NCBI GenBank assembly: GCA_022821985.1
Contig: JAJECP010000035.1
Coordinates: 248,001 to 312,000, forward strand
DNA: 64,000 nt
Origin: Acidimicrobiia bacterium
GTDB lineage: Bacteria; Actinomycetota; Acidimicrobiia; Acidimicrobiales; Poriferisodalaceae
Direction: 5' to 3'
Part shown: positions 15,845 to 24,889 of the stretch, in pieces
How the letters are laid out: the number at the start of each line of letters is the position of its first letter
Position numbering within the stretch: the first letter of the stretch is position 1
Translations under genes and position numbers: made by a program
Notes under the pieces: generated by a model
Database searches by the model: none
Told to the model about the DNA's origin: nothing
What the model saw: the letters and a program-made list of their open reading frames with translations, nothing else

Positions 15845-18535
15845 ATGACGCAGGTGCCCGACAGGCCCACCGTCGACGGGCTCGAAGCGAAGTGGTCGCA
15901 GCGCTGGGAAGCCGACGGCGTGTACCGCTTTGATCGCACCGCCACCCGCGATCAGGTATTCAGCATCGACACCCCGCCGCCGACCGTGAGCGGCTCGCTG
16001 CACATGGGGCACGTGTTCAGCTACACCCACACCGACAACATCGCCCGCTACCGGCGCATGGCGGGTTACAAGGTCTTCTATCCGATGGGCTGGGACGACA
16101 ACGGCCTGCCCACCGAACGGCGCGTCCAGAACTACTTCGGGGTGCGGTGCGACCCCTCGCTGCCCTACGACGAGAACTTCGAGCCGCCTGCTGACGGCGG
16201 CGACGCCAAGGCGGTGGAAGCCCGCGGCGAGCTGGCGATCTCGCGGCGGAACTTCATCGAGCTGTGCCACGTGCTCACCGCCGAAGACGAGCACGCCTTC
16301 GAGGCCTTGTGGCGCCAGCTCGGACTGAGCGTGGACTGGTCGATGACCTACGCCACCATCGACGAGCGCTGCCAACGGATCGCGCAGCGCTCATTTCTCG
16401 GAAACCTCGAACGCGGCGAGGCGTACCAGATCGAAGCGCCCTCGCTGTGGGATGTCACCTTCGGCACTGCTGTGGCCCAGGCTGAGCTCGAAGACCGCGA
16501 GCGGCCCGGCGCCTACCACCGCATTGCGTTCGGGCGCACCGGCCCGCCCGGGTCGCGCAACGGCACCGTCGAGATCGAGACCACCCGGCCGGAATTGCTG
16601 GCCGCATGCGTGGCGCTCGTGGCCCACCCCGACGACGAGCGCTACCAGCCGTTGTTCGGCTCCACCGTGCTGACCCCGCTGTTCGGCGTGGAAGTGCCGG
16701 TGGTGGCACACAAACTGGCCGAGCCCGACAAGGGCACCGGCATCGCCATGATCTGCACATTCGGCGACACCACCGACGTGACGTGGTGGCGCGAGCTGGA
16801 CTTGCCTGTGCGGGCGATCGTGGACCGCCGGGGCCGCATCACCCCCGATCCGCCGCACGGCATCGACGGTGCCGCGGGCCGCGAGGCGTATGAGCACCTG
16901 GCCGGCCGGACGGTGGGAGGCGCTCGCACCGCAACAGTCGAGCTGCTGCGAAGCTCGGGCGATCTCATCGGCGAGCCCCGCCCGATCACCCATGCCGTGA
17001 AGTTCTTCGAGAAGGGCGACCGGCCGCTGGAGATCGTGTCGAGCCGCCAGTGGTACATCCGCAACGGCGGGCGCGACGCCGAGCTGCGCGACGCGCTGAT
17101 CGCACGCGGCTCGGAGATGACCTGGCACCCGCCGTACATGCAGGGCCGCTACACGAATTGGATCGAGGGCCTGAGCGGCGACTGGCTGATCAGCCGTCAG
17201 CGCTACTTCGGGGTGCCGATCCCGCTGTGGTACCCGCTCGACGGCGCCGGCGAGCCGATCTGGGAACAGCCGCTGGTGCCGGACGGCAGCGTGCTGCCGG
17301 TCGACCCGAGCAGCGACGTGCCGGCCGGTTACGACGAATCACAACGGGGCCAGCCGGGCGGTTTCATCGGCGATCACGACGTGATGGACACCTGGGCCAC
17401 GTCATCGCTGACGCCGCAGATCGCCTGCGGCTGGAGCGAGGACCCGGACCTGTGGGAGCGCACCTACCCGATGGACATGCGCCCCCAAGGGCACGACATC
17501 ATCCGCACCTGGCTGTTCTCGACGGCGGTGCGCAGCCATTTCGGGCATGACTGTGCCCCCTGGCACCACTGCGCCCTGTCGGGCTGGATCCTCGACCCGG
17601 ACCGCAAGAAGATGTCCAAGTCCAAGGGCAACGTGGTGACGCCGGTCGACCTGCTCGACACCTACGGCGCCGACGCCGTGCGCTACTGGGCCGCCAACGG
17701 CCGCCCCGGCACCGACACGGCCTTCGACGAAGGACAGATGAAGATCGGCCGCCGGCTGGCGATCAAGCTGCTGAACGCAGCGAAGTTCGCTCTGAGCATG
17801 GCCGCTTCGGCGCCCGCCGACGACGAAGCCGCACGGTTGACCGCAACGGTGCTCACGATGCTCAACGGTCGCGACGAGCCCGACTCCGGTGCGGTGTTGT
17901 TGGTGGCTCAGTTGCACAACAGTTTGGACGCGGCACTGTTGGGCGAGCTCGCCGAGTTGGTGCGTGTGGCGACTGACGCTTTCGAAGACTTCGACTATGC
18001 ACGCGCTCTCGAACGCGCCGAGCAGTTCTTCTGGCAGTTCACCGACGACTACATCGAACTGGCGAAGGGTCGGGCCTACGGCGGGCAGGGCGCAGAGGCA
18101 GCGGCTGATGCTCACCGCACGTTGCTCGTCACGCTCGACGTGCTGCTGCGGTTGTTCGCGCCGTTCCTGCCCTTCGTCACCGAGGAAATCTGGTCGTGGT
18201 GGCGGGACGGTTCAGTGCACCGGGCGAAATGGCCAGTTGCCGGGGAGATCGCTTCGTTGGCGGGCAAGGCACCGAGCGAAACGCCAGGTGAGGCATTCGA
18301 GCTCACTGCATCGGTGCTCAGCGAGGTTCGCCGGGCCAAGACCGAGGCCAGGCGCAGCCTTCGCGTGCCCGCAGAGCAGGTGACGGTGGGTGCTGCGGAT
18401 GCCCACATCGCCACACTGGAGCAGACACGGGCCGACTTGATCGATGCCGGGCGCATTGAGAGCCTGACGTTCGTGGCGGATGAGTCGCTCGCACATCCCG
18501 AGGTCAGCGTGACGCTCGCGCCACCAGACGCCTAG
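15845..18535 (+). CDS. valS: Valyl-tRNA synthetase
   Basis: 896 residues from ATG 15845; a TTG at 15836 is possible but less likely. Class I synthetase signatures: HMGH at 53-56 within PPTVSGSLHMGHVFSYTHTD and KMSKS at 589-593, with the editing domain between them. The protein charges tRNA-Val. The segment FYPMGWDDNGLPTERRVQN belongs to the ValS type with close relatives in high-GC Gram-positives and some archaea-like forms. Its 3' end converges on the recombinase gene. Confidence 0.97.
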   Translation: MTQVPDRPTVDGLEAKWSQRWEADGVYRFDRTATRDQVFSIDTPPPTVSGSLHMGHVFSYTHTDNIARYRRMAGYKVFYPMGWDDNGLPTERRVQNYFGVRCDPSLPYDENFEPPADGGDAKAVEARGELAISRRNFIELCHVLTAEDEHAFEALWRQLGLSVDWSMTYATIDERCQRIAQRSFLGNLERGEAYQIEAPSLWDVTFGTAVAQAELEDRERPGAYHRIAFGRTGPPGSRNGTVEIETTRPELLAACVALVAHPDDERYQPLFGSTVLTPLFGVEVPVVAHKLAEPDKGTGIAMICTFGDTTDVTWWRELDLPVRAIVDRRGRITPDPPHGIDGAAGREAYEHLAGRTVGGARTATVELLRSSGDLIGEPRPITHAVKFFEKGDRPLEIVSSRQWYIRNGGRDAELRDALIARGSEMTWHPPYMQGRYTNWIEGLSGDWLISRQRYFGVPIPLWYPLDGAGEPIWEQPLVPDGSVLPVDPSSDVPAGYDESQRGQPGGFIGDHDVMDTWATSSLTPQIACGWSEDPDLWERTYPMDMRPQGHDIIRTWLFSTAVRSHFGHDCAPWHHCALSGWILDPDRKKMSKSKGNVVTPVDLLDTYGADAVRYWAANGRPGTDTAFDEGQMKIGRRLAIKLLNAAKFALSMAASAPADDEAARLTATVLTMLNGRDEPDSGAVLLVAQLHNSLDAALLGELAELVRVATDAFEDFDYARALERAEQFFWQFTDDYIELAKGRAYGGQGAEAAADAHRTLLVTLDVLLRLFAPFLPFVTEEIWSWWRDGSVHRAKWPVAGEIASLAGKAPSETPGEAFELTASVLSEVRRAKTEARRSLRVPAEQVTVGAADAHIATLEQTRADLIDAGRIESLTFVADESLAHPEVSVTLAPPDA

Positions 18536-18599
18536 ATCGTTCTCACGCTTGGTTGGAGCCCGGGCCCGCCGACCACAGCCGAGGCTGCGCTGCCGGTTG

Positions 18600-19532
18600 T
18601 CATGGTGTGGGGCGGTCGGGTCGGAGTCGTGAGACGGCGCTGTGATGTGCGAGTTCGGATTTGGCGTAGCGGTGAACCATGGTGGGGCTGGTCCAGCGGC
18701 CGGCGAGCATGGCTTCGGGCATTTGGGCGCCGGCTCGGATGAGGGACTGGGCCGATCCGATGCGCAGGGAGTGGCCTGAGGCGCCGTCGATGCCGATCTG
18801 GGCTGCGGCGGCGGTGATGATGGCGCGGATGGCGCGCACTGACAGCCGCTCGTCGGTGACGCGGTTGCCTTTGCGGACGCGTCGGAACAGCGGCCCGCCG
18901 TCGATGGCGGCTGCGGTGAGCCAAGCGTCGATGCGCATGATGGCTGCGCGGCGCAAGAACAGCGACGCGCCGTCGCCGTTCTGGTCGGTCTTGGATCGAC
19001 GGACGTGAACATGGCCGGTTCCGTCGTCGGCTCGGCCGATGTCGGCCGCGTCGAGCGCTGCGGTCTCGCCGACGCGCAGCAGAGCGTCGCTCATCACCGC
19101 GATGACGGCTGCATCGCGCAGTCCGATGGCGTCGCCGCGCGCGGCGGCTGTGTCGGCTGCGGCGTCGGCCGCGGCCCAGTCGACCGCCGCGACTTGACGT
19201 GCTGGCGGGGCCGCTCTGCGGTGGGTGCGCAGCGCGATCTCGCATAAGGGTCCGACGGGGTCGGGCTCTCCGAGACGGCGGGCGGCGGTTCGCACTGCTG
19301 CGACGGTCAGCGACAGCGTCGACGGCGACTGTCCTTGGGCTGCCATACCGGAAAGCACCCTGCTGAGCGCAGAGTCGGTGAGCAGCTCGCTGCCGAGCAC
19401 GGCTTGCACCGCGCGCAGCCGCCCGGTGTAAGCGCGTCGCGTCGCGGGGGCGAAGTCCGCTGACGCGGCGCTGAACGCGTCGGCGGTGATGCGGCAGGCC
19501 TGATGGGAGTGCTGTGACGGCTGCGGCGCCAT
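18600..19532 (-). CDS. Tyrosine recombinase/integrase
   Basis: 310 residues. The N-terminal SAM-like DNA-binding domain (about 20-110) is followed by a catalytic domain with Arg153 (LLRVGE), Lys181 (RRSKTDQNG), His254 and Arg257 (GHSLRIG), Trp280 in place of the second His, and nucleophile Tyr289 (MVHRYAKSEL). All needed residues are present, so it should be active. Such orphan integrases move small elements or act on local sites. No tRNA gene, excisionase or clear attachment repeat is seen nearby. The neighbour across the divergent intergenic region is a His/Cys-rich secreted protein. Confidence 0.9.
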   Translation of the reverse strand: MAPQPSQHSHQACRITADAFSAASADFAPATRRAYTGRLRAVQAVLGSELLTDSALSRVLSGMAAQGQSPSTLSLTVAAVRTAARRLGEPDPVGPLCEIALRTHRRAAPPARQVAAVDWAAADAAADTAAARGDAIGLRDAAVIAVMSDALLRVGETAALDAADIGRADDGTGHVHVRRSKTDQNGDGASLFLRRAAIMRIDAWLTAAAIDGGPLFRRVRKGNRVTDERLSVRAIRAIITAAAAQIGIDGASGHSLRIGSAQSLIRAGAQMPEAMLAGRWTSPTMVHRYAKSELAHHSAVSRLRPDRPTP

Positions 19533-19585
19533 AGGACACCGAATCTACCGCCGCTAATGCCACTAGCCGGACAGATTCGAGCGGA

Positions 19586-19636
19586 GCCGGCCGCGCAGGC
19601 GGCAACAAATCGCATGGATTCCCCCGCGCGGCCGGC
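19586..19636. repeat. 11-base perfect inverted repeat with 29-base spacer
   Basis: Arms GCCGGCCGCGC (19586-19596) and GCGCGGCCGGC (19626-19636) lie between the divergent integrase and secreted-protein starts. It may be a recombinase site, a leader hairpin or a cis-regulatory element. The spacer is longer than the 6-8 bases typical of a tyrosine recombinase core site. Confidence 0.4.
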
Positions 19637-19687
19637 ACCGCTCTTGGCCCCTTACGCGGCCTGCCACGCCAAGGAGACACACGCCCA

Positions 19688-21187
19688 ATGACCAAGCGAA
19701 CCCTCGCCGCGCTCGTCGCGCTGCTCGCGTTCATGGCCGTGCTCGTCGCGGTTCCGCTCGCCACCAGCGAGACAGCCGAGGCGCACACCAAGACTGTCAA
19801 GCGCTGCTCCTATGACCCGTTCACGAACGTTCAGCAGTGCTGGACCGAGACGGTCGCCCACACGCACCGGGTGATTCCCGACAACCCGCCGCCGGACACG
19901 TCGCCCACCACCACGACAGCGCCGCCGCCGAAGTCATGCCCGCCCGGCCAGCACTCCAACGGCGGCGCAGGCAAGAACTGCCACAGCCACAGCTTCACAC
20001 CGCCATGCGGAACCGGAACATGGTCTCCCGGCCACGGCCACACGCCCATTCAGAAACCGCCCTGCCCCACCACCCCGCCGATCACCACGACCACGACCGA
20101 GCCTCCCAAGTGCCCTGTCGGGCAGGTCGGCACGCCGCCCAACTGTCAGCCGGAGAAATGCCCCGCAGGCCAGACCGGCACTCCGCCGAACTGCCAGACC
20201 CCGCCGCCTCCGCAGTGCTCGGCGGGCGAACATCGCCACGGCAACGGCGGCTGCGACCCCGACCACGAGCCGCCGTGCGGGGTAGGCAAATGGAACCCCG
20301 GCCACGGCCACGCGCTCGTCGAACGGCCGGCGTGCACCTATGTCGATGCGAGCCACGCAACAGGGCCGATCACCTACTGCGGAACCCAATCGCACACGCA
20401 CAAGACGCGCCACTTCCACTACGGCGGCAACGGCTGCCACCCCACAGCGGACGCGCACCCCACGGGCACAACCAGCACCGACCCTTGCGAGTCGTGGGTC
20501 AGCAGCACAAGCGCCGCGCTCAAAACGGCCAACTCGGACGGCAGCTACAACATCCCCAACGCGCCGACCGGGTGCAAGACCTCGACGCGCCAGATGCTCG
20601 GCAGGCTGAGAGTCAGCGGCGTCAACATCACAAAGGCCATCACGGAGCACGTCGAGAAAGCGCTGAACCAACAATGGGAGGCGATAGAAGCCAACCACGA
20701 ACGAGACGAGCTTCTCGCGGGCTATATCGAGGATGGCTGGAACGCCACGCCGAAGCCCATACAAGACACCATCAAGGCGGGAGTGTGCATCGGCCTGGTC
20801 GCCACCGTCGTGGTGGCTGTCATCAAGAGCAAAGGCAAGATCGCCAAGGCTGGCCCGTTCGCCGAGAAAGCGTACGTAGTGGCGGATGCGGCCGGGTGCA
20901 CGGCTTTGGTCTTGATTCTGAACGCCATCACGGTGACCGAAGTGCCCGATGACGACAGCGGCGACTCGGGCGATGGCCATCCCGGCGGCACCGACGACGA
21001 CAGCGGCGATGACGGCTCGAGCACCGACAGCGACGATGGCGGCAGTTCCGAAGAGGACGCGGACCCTGAGCCGACGCCGGGTATCTGCGACCGCAACTCG
21101 GCTCCGACGAACCCCTACAAGATCGGCCCCAGCAACACGACGCCCCAGCAGTGGGCCGACTGGTACGCATGGTTCGACTGCCCCTAA
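19688..21187 (+). CDS. His/Cys-rich secreted protein with HGH repeats
   Basis: 499 residues. Signal peptide 1 to about 32, then the block AHTKTVKRCSYDPF / QQCWTETVAHTH shared with the left-edge protein. Residues 83-250 are Cys-, His- and Pro-rich: PPCGTGTWSPGHGH near 105-118 recurs as PPCGVGKWNPGHGH near 196-209, and CPVGQVGTPPNCQ recurs as CPAGQTGTPPNCQ. A middle alpha-helical region precedes two hydrophobic segments (about 365-379 and 395-415), then a Ser/Asp-rich acidic linker and a short Cys-containing end. Disulfide or metal binding outside the membrane is inference. AAGGAG lies 11 bases before the ATG. Function unknown. Confidence 0.8.
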   Translation: MTKRTLAALVALLAFMAVLVAVPLATSETAEAHTKTVKRCSYDPFTNVQQCWTETVAHTHRVIPDNPPPDTSPTTTTAPPPKSCPPGQHSNGGAGKNCHSHSFTPPCGTGTWSPGHGHTPIQKPPCPTTPPITTTTTEPPKCPVGQVGTPPNCQPEKCPAGQTGTPPNCQTPPPPQCSAGEHRHGNGGCDPDHEPPCGVGKWNPGHGHALVERPACTYVDASHATGPITYCGTQSHTHKTRHFHYGGNGCHPTADAHPTGTTSTDPCESWVSSTSAALKTANSDGSYNIPNAPTGCKTSTRQMLGRLRVSGVNITKAITEHVEKALNQQWEAIEANHERDELLAGYIEDGWNATPKPIQDTIKAGVCIGLVATVVVAVIKSKGKIAKAGPFAEKAYVVADAAGCTALVLILNAITVTEVPDDDSGDSGDGHPGGTDDDSGDDGSSTDSDDGGSSEEDADPEPTPGICDRNSAPTNPYKIGPSNTTPQQWADWYAWFDCP

Positions 21188-21213
21188 CCGACACAGCGAC
21201 AGCGCGAACGACG

Positions 21214-21714
21214 ATGAACGCCCCGAACTACCCTGACCCCATGAGCGCCGACGACGAAGCATCAGCCGAGCCTCAACCGCAGAAATCGTCGCGGCGCTAT
21301 CTGTTTTGGTATCTGCCGACGTTATTCGTGGTGTTCACCATCGTGAACTACGCGCTTCCCTCCGACTACTTGGCCGCAGCGTTTTGGCTGAGCGTGCTGG
21401 GCCTGATCGTGCTGGGGCACCTTGCCATATTGGTGTATCGCCGCAAAAGGTCACGCCGCGAGACGTCGGCGGCTGTTGGGGTTTTGTCGAACAGCGACGC
21501 CCCAGCGCCGCGGATGTCGGAGTTGAGCGACCTGCTTAGGTACCTGCCGGTGATGGTCCTGGTTCTGTGGGCGGTAGCCGTCAGCTTTTGGATTTCGCCC
21601 GGCAGTGAAGCGATGTTTTGGCTGGGCGCTCCAGTTCTTCTAGCGATGCTCGGGCTCTGCGTGAACGTGATTAGTCGGAGAAATACCAACCACATCGATC
21701 AGCCGCAAGGCTGA
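21214..21714 (+). CDS. Four-helix membrane protein, unknown function
   Basis: 166 residues from ATG 21214; ATG 21241 is also possible, and neither has a strong ribosome site. Four transmembrane helices occur as two pairs separated by a basic loop (YRRKRSRRET) and a Ser/Ala/Pro linker, so the protein may be an internal duplication of a two-helix unit. It follows the His/Cys-rich secreted protein by 26 bases and is probably co-transcribed. Confidence 0.6.
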   Translation: MNAPNYPDPMSADDEASAEPQPQKSSRRYLFWYLPTLFVVFTIVNYALPSDYLAAAFWLSVLGLIVLGHLAILVYRRKRSRRETSAAVGVLSNSDAPAPRMSELSDLLRYLPVMVLVLWAVAVSFWISPGSEAMFWLGAPVLLAMLGLCVNVISRRNTNHIDQPQG

Positions 21715-22089
21715 GGCGGCTGTTGGGTTTCGCCTGGCTGACATTCGGCGCCGCTCGATGGCGTCGCCGGGGCAGGACTGTCAGACGTTCACTTGTCGAG
21801 AGATGTGCTCAGGCGGCCTGACGCGGGCGCAGGCTGGCGTCGCCCACCAGTGCGAAGCTTCGTTACCTTGACGCCGAATTTTTAACTCTGACAAGTGGCA
21901 TTGTCAGAATCATATAGCCCCGGATACGCGTTCGCAAGCGGCAGCGCTTCGCCGTAATGACAATCGGGCAGCCGCCACGCGACTCCTCGCCGGGCGAGCT
22001 GCCGATCGATGCACATCTGCGGCTCACGAGCGACTCGCTGGCGGCTGCGGCGACCGCTTGCTTCAGGACGCGTCGGGAGGCCGCTGCAG
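21715..22089. other. 375-base intergenic region between convergent genes
   Basis: No frame here looks coding. It contains a perfect palindrome CGAAGCTTCG (21853-21862), the inverted repeat at 21888-21907, and an AT-rich patch (aatttttaac, aatcatatag) unusual for this window. Confidence 0.55.
21888..21907. terminator. Inverted repeat CTGACAA...TTGTCAG
   Basis: Perfect 7-base arms with a 6-base spacer in AT-rich surroundings, between a plus-strand gene ending at 21714 and mscS ending at 22090. There is no clean T run, so a terminator, an operator or a chance repeat are all possible. Confidence 0.3.
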
Positions 22090-23256
22090 CTACAGGTCGC
22101 TGTCGGCGCCGTCGGTGTCGGGGTCTTCGGCCTCCATCGGCGACGCCGAGGTCTCGAAAGCGCCGACACGCCGCTCGCCGCTTTCGCCATCGGGCTCGCC
22201 GCTGCGCACCCAGACCGTCCGCTGCGGGAACGGGATCTCGATGCCGGCCTCGTCGAATGCGACCTTGATGCGCCTGCGCATCAAGCGTGCCGTCGCCCAC
22301 TGCTCCGACGGCTCGGTCTTGAGCATGACCCGGATGGTGACGGCATCGGCACCGAAGGCTTGCACTCCCGAGAGGGTGGGTTCTTCAAGCACCGTGGTGC
22401 TCTCACCTTGCTCCTGCCATACCTCGTCCGCGACTCGCTTGATGATCGCCATGGCCTCGTCGAGGTCGGTGTCGTAGGCCACGTCGAGGTCAAGCGGCAC
22501 CCGGGCCCACAGCTGCGACATGTTGCCCACCCGGGCGATGGCGCCGTTGGGCACATGCCAGACCGTGCCGGCGATGTCGCGCAGGCGTGTGGTGCGCAGC
22601 CCGACCGACTCGACTGTGCCGACGGCATCGCCGAGGTCGACCACATCGCCGACGCCGTACTGATCCTCGATCAGCATGAACACGCCGGTCAGCAAGTCGC
22701 GCACGATCGACTGCGCGCCGAAGCCGACGGCTACGCCGATGATGCCGGCGCCTGCGATGAGCGGCCCCAGATTCACGTCGAACTCGCCGAGCAGCATCAT
22801 GAGCGCGACCGCCCAGATGATGGTGGTGGCGATGCTCTTGAACAGCGTGCCCAGCGTCTGGGCCCGCTGGCTGGCGCGCTCGGTGCGCTCGCGCAGCTGC
22901 TTCATTTTCTCGGCGAGTCGCTCGGGATCCCAGGTTCGGCCCTCTTCGGCGGTGCGGGCGGCCTCGTCCTCCTCGGCGTGCTGCTTGTCCGACGCAATGC
23001 GCTCCACCATGTGATCGATGGCGCGGCGCACGACCCGGCGAGCGATGACGGCCAGCAGCAGGATGATCAGCACCGTGAGCGGCTTGTCCACGATCCACAC
23101 CGAGGCCGACGCGAAGCCCTCGCTGCCGGTCCAGTCGTAGATGCGCTCGCAGACCCAGCTCGGCTCGGGGCCGCACACTTCGTTGACGCGGCTGACCTCC
23201 AGCAGCGCGTTGACCGCGTCGGTCGCCGATTCGGCCTGTGCAAGAAGTCCGGTCAT
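22090..23256 (-). CDS. MscS-family mechanosensitive channel
   Basis: 388 residues from ATG 23256. Transmembrane helices near 57-75 and 145-160 and the pore helix GAGIIGVAVGFGAQSIVRDLLTG are followed by the beta domain (YGVGDVVDLGDAVGTVESVGLRTT) and a C-terminal alpha/beta domain. A charged coiled segment (EEDEAARTAEEGR...LRERTERASQRAQ) sits between the first helices and the pore. The channel releases solutes on hypo-osmotic shock. The tail after 365 is Glu/Asp-rich and disordered. Confidence 0.92.
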   Translation of the reverse strand: MTGLLAQAESATDAVNALLEVSRVNEVCGPEPSWVCERIYDWTGSEGFASASVWIVDKPLTVLIILLLAVIARRVVRRAIDHMVERIASDKQHAEEDEAARTAEEGRTWDPERLAEKMKQLRERTERASQRAQTLGTLFKSIATTIIWAVALMMLLGEFDVNLGPLIAGAGIIGVAVGFGAQSIVRDLLTGVFMLIEDQYGVGDVVDLGDAVGTVESVGLRTTRLRDIAGTVWHVPNGAIARVGNMSQLWARVPLDLDVAYDTDLDEAMAIIKRVADEVWQEQGESTTVLEEPTLSGVQAFGADAVTIRVMLKTEPSEQWATARLMRRRIKVAFDEAGIEIPFPQRTVWVRSGEPDGESGERRVGAFETSASPMEAEDPDTDGADSDL

Positions 23257-23473
23257 CCGCGGGAGCCTAAACCCGGAGGTGCCGACACGACTGTCAGAAT
23301 CTGGCAGTTCAGACTTCACGCACCGATGTGGCGGCTACGGAACTTACAATCCAAGCTGTCAATGATCTCTAATTCGATACATAAATAACTTGCAAAACGC
23401 TATATTTTGATATTCCTGTCCCAGTGCGATTCCGCATGAGTCACGGGCAGCGACGAAAGCGGGAGCGCCTGCG
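23257..23473. other. AT-rich divergent promoter region
   Basis: The stretch 23340-23425 is markedly AT-rich for this genome (cgatacataaataacttgc, tatattttgatatt). It lies between the divergent mscS and AAA/DUF4143 starts and probably holds promoters for both. TTGCAA at 23390-23395 could be a -35 element for the plus-strand gene. Confidence 0.4.
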
Positions 23474-24802
23474 ATGAATGACGCTGAGTCCCTCGCCACC
23501 AACGGTCCACCGTCTGATCGGCTGACCATGCCCGGCTATCGGCCGCGGGTCGTCGAGACGCAGATTGCCGAAGCGCTGGCGCGGGTGGGCGCCGTGCTCA
23601 TCGACGGGGCGCGAGCATGCGGCAAGACGTGGACCGCCCGCCACTTTGCGCGCAGCGAAGCCCGTATCGACGACCCGGCGTCACAGCTGCTTATCGAGAC
23701 TGCGCCCGAGTCGCTGCTGGCGGGCGCCTCGCCTCGCCTGCTTGACGAATGGCAGATGGCGCCGTCGCTGTGGAACCGGGTGCGCCGGGCCTGCGACGAC
23801 CGCAGCCAGCCCGGCCAGTTCATCCTGACAGGATCGGCATCGCCGAGCGACGAGATCACCCGCCACTCGGGCATGGGTCGCATTGCCCGCATCCGCATGC
23901 GCCCGATGTCGCTGTACGAATCGGGACTCTCCGACGGCAGCGCATCGCTGCGGTCGATGTTCGACGGCGACGCTGCTGCAGCGGTGCCCCGAGATGATGT
24001 CTCGCTCGTCGATGTCGTTGAAGCCATCTGCCTCGGAGGCTGGCCCGCCAACGTGGACGACAGCGCTGATGCCCCAGGCGAAGCATCTGGCGCCAGCGGC
24101 GCAATCGGCGAGTACATCAACGAGGCAGCGCGGGTGGAGGTCGCCGAAGCTGTCGGCGTGCGGCATCAGCCCGAGGCGCTGCTGCGACTGATGCGTTCGG
24201 TGGCTCGCAATGTGGCAACCGAAGCGAGGCTCACCGGCTTGGCCGCAGACGCTGGCGGCGACTCGGCACTGGCGAGCGCCACGGTGCGCTCGTACCTGGC
24301 TGCCTTGGAGCGCATCTTCGTCGTCGAGCGGCAGCCGGCATGGTCCGTGGAACTGCGCTCCCGGGCCTCGTTGCGCAAATCGCCCAAACTGCACTTCGTC
24401 GATCCTTCGCTGGCGGCATCGTTGCTGCGGGCCACGCCGACGCGCCTCATGGCCGATACGGCTGCGCTGGGATCGCTGTTCGAGTCGCTGGTAGTGCGAG
24501 ACCTGCGGATACTGAGCCAGGGCATCGGTGCCGACGTGTACCACTACCGCGACAACGTCGGCCTCGAAGCAGATGCGGTGATCGAACGGCGCGACGGAGC
24601 ATGGATCGGTATGCAGGCAAAGTTGAGCCCGGTCCGCTCTGCGGTGGATGCGGCGGCTGCATCGCTGCTTCGTCTGCGAGACAAGGTGGCTCGCCGACGC
24701 GACGCCGACCTGGCAGCACTGCTGGTGGTGACCTCGACCGGCGCGGCCTACCGCCGCACCGACGGCGTCATCGTCACGCCCGTGACCTCGCTCGGCCCCT
24801 GA
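23474..24802 (+). CDS. AAA ATPase with DUF4143 domain
   Basis: 442 residues; Met19 (MPGYRPRVVE) is a plausible alternative start because the family usually begins there. Walker A GARACGKTWT (45-54), Walker B RLLDEWQ (88-94), sensor-like FILTGSAS, then a C-terminal DUF4143 region with an ExD...QxK nuclease-fold signature (GLEADAVIERR...WIGMQAKLS). This widespread family (AAA_14 plus DUF4143) has no agreed function; links to toxin-antitoxin or mobile DNA have been proposed. The base composition matches its neighbours. Confidence 0.85.
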   Translation: MNDAESLATNGPPSDRLTMPGYRPRVVETQIAEALARVGAVLIDGARACGKTWTARHFARSEARIDDPASQLLIETAPESLLAGASPRLLDEWQMAPSLWNRVRRACDDRSQPGQFILTGSASPSDEITRHSGMGRIARIRMRPMSLYESGLSDGSASLRSMFDGDAAAAVPRDDVSLVDVVEAICLGGWPANVDDSADAPGEASGASGAIGEYINEAARVEVAEAVGVRHQPEALLRLMRSVARNVATEARLTGLAADAGGDSALASATVRSYLAALERIFVVERQPAWSVELRSRASLRKSPKLHFVDPSLAASLLRATPTRLMADTAALGSLFESLVVRDLRILSQGIGADVYHYRDNVGLEADAVIERRDGAWIGMQAKLSPVRSAVDAAAASLLRLRDKVARRRDADLAALLVVTSTGAAYRRTDGVIVTPVTSLGP

Positions 24803-24889
24803 CCGACAGGCGCGCGTTCACTTCGATGTCCTTGTCTCAGGGCAATGCCGGATGAGGCGAGAGCAGCGGCAGTGCCATTCAGCGACTGC

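Noticed and set aside
19586-19636. Inverted repeat as a classic integrase attachment core
   Set aside because: The 29-base spacer is too long for a 6-8 base crossover region and no second copy was found, so it is listed only as a repeat.
18536-21714. A bounded genomic island around the integrase
   Set aside because: No flanking direct repeats, tRNA gene or change in base composition were seen, so borders cannot be claimed.
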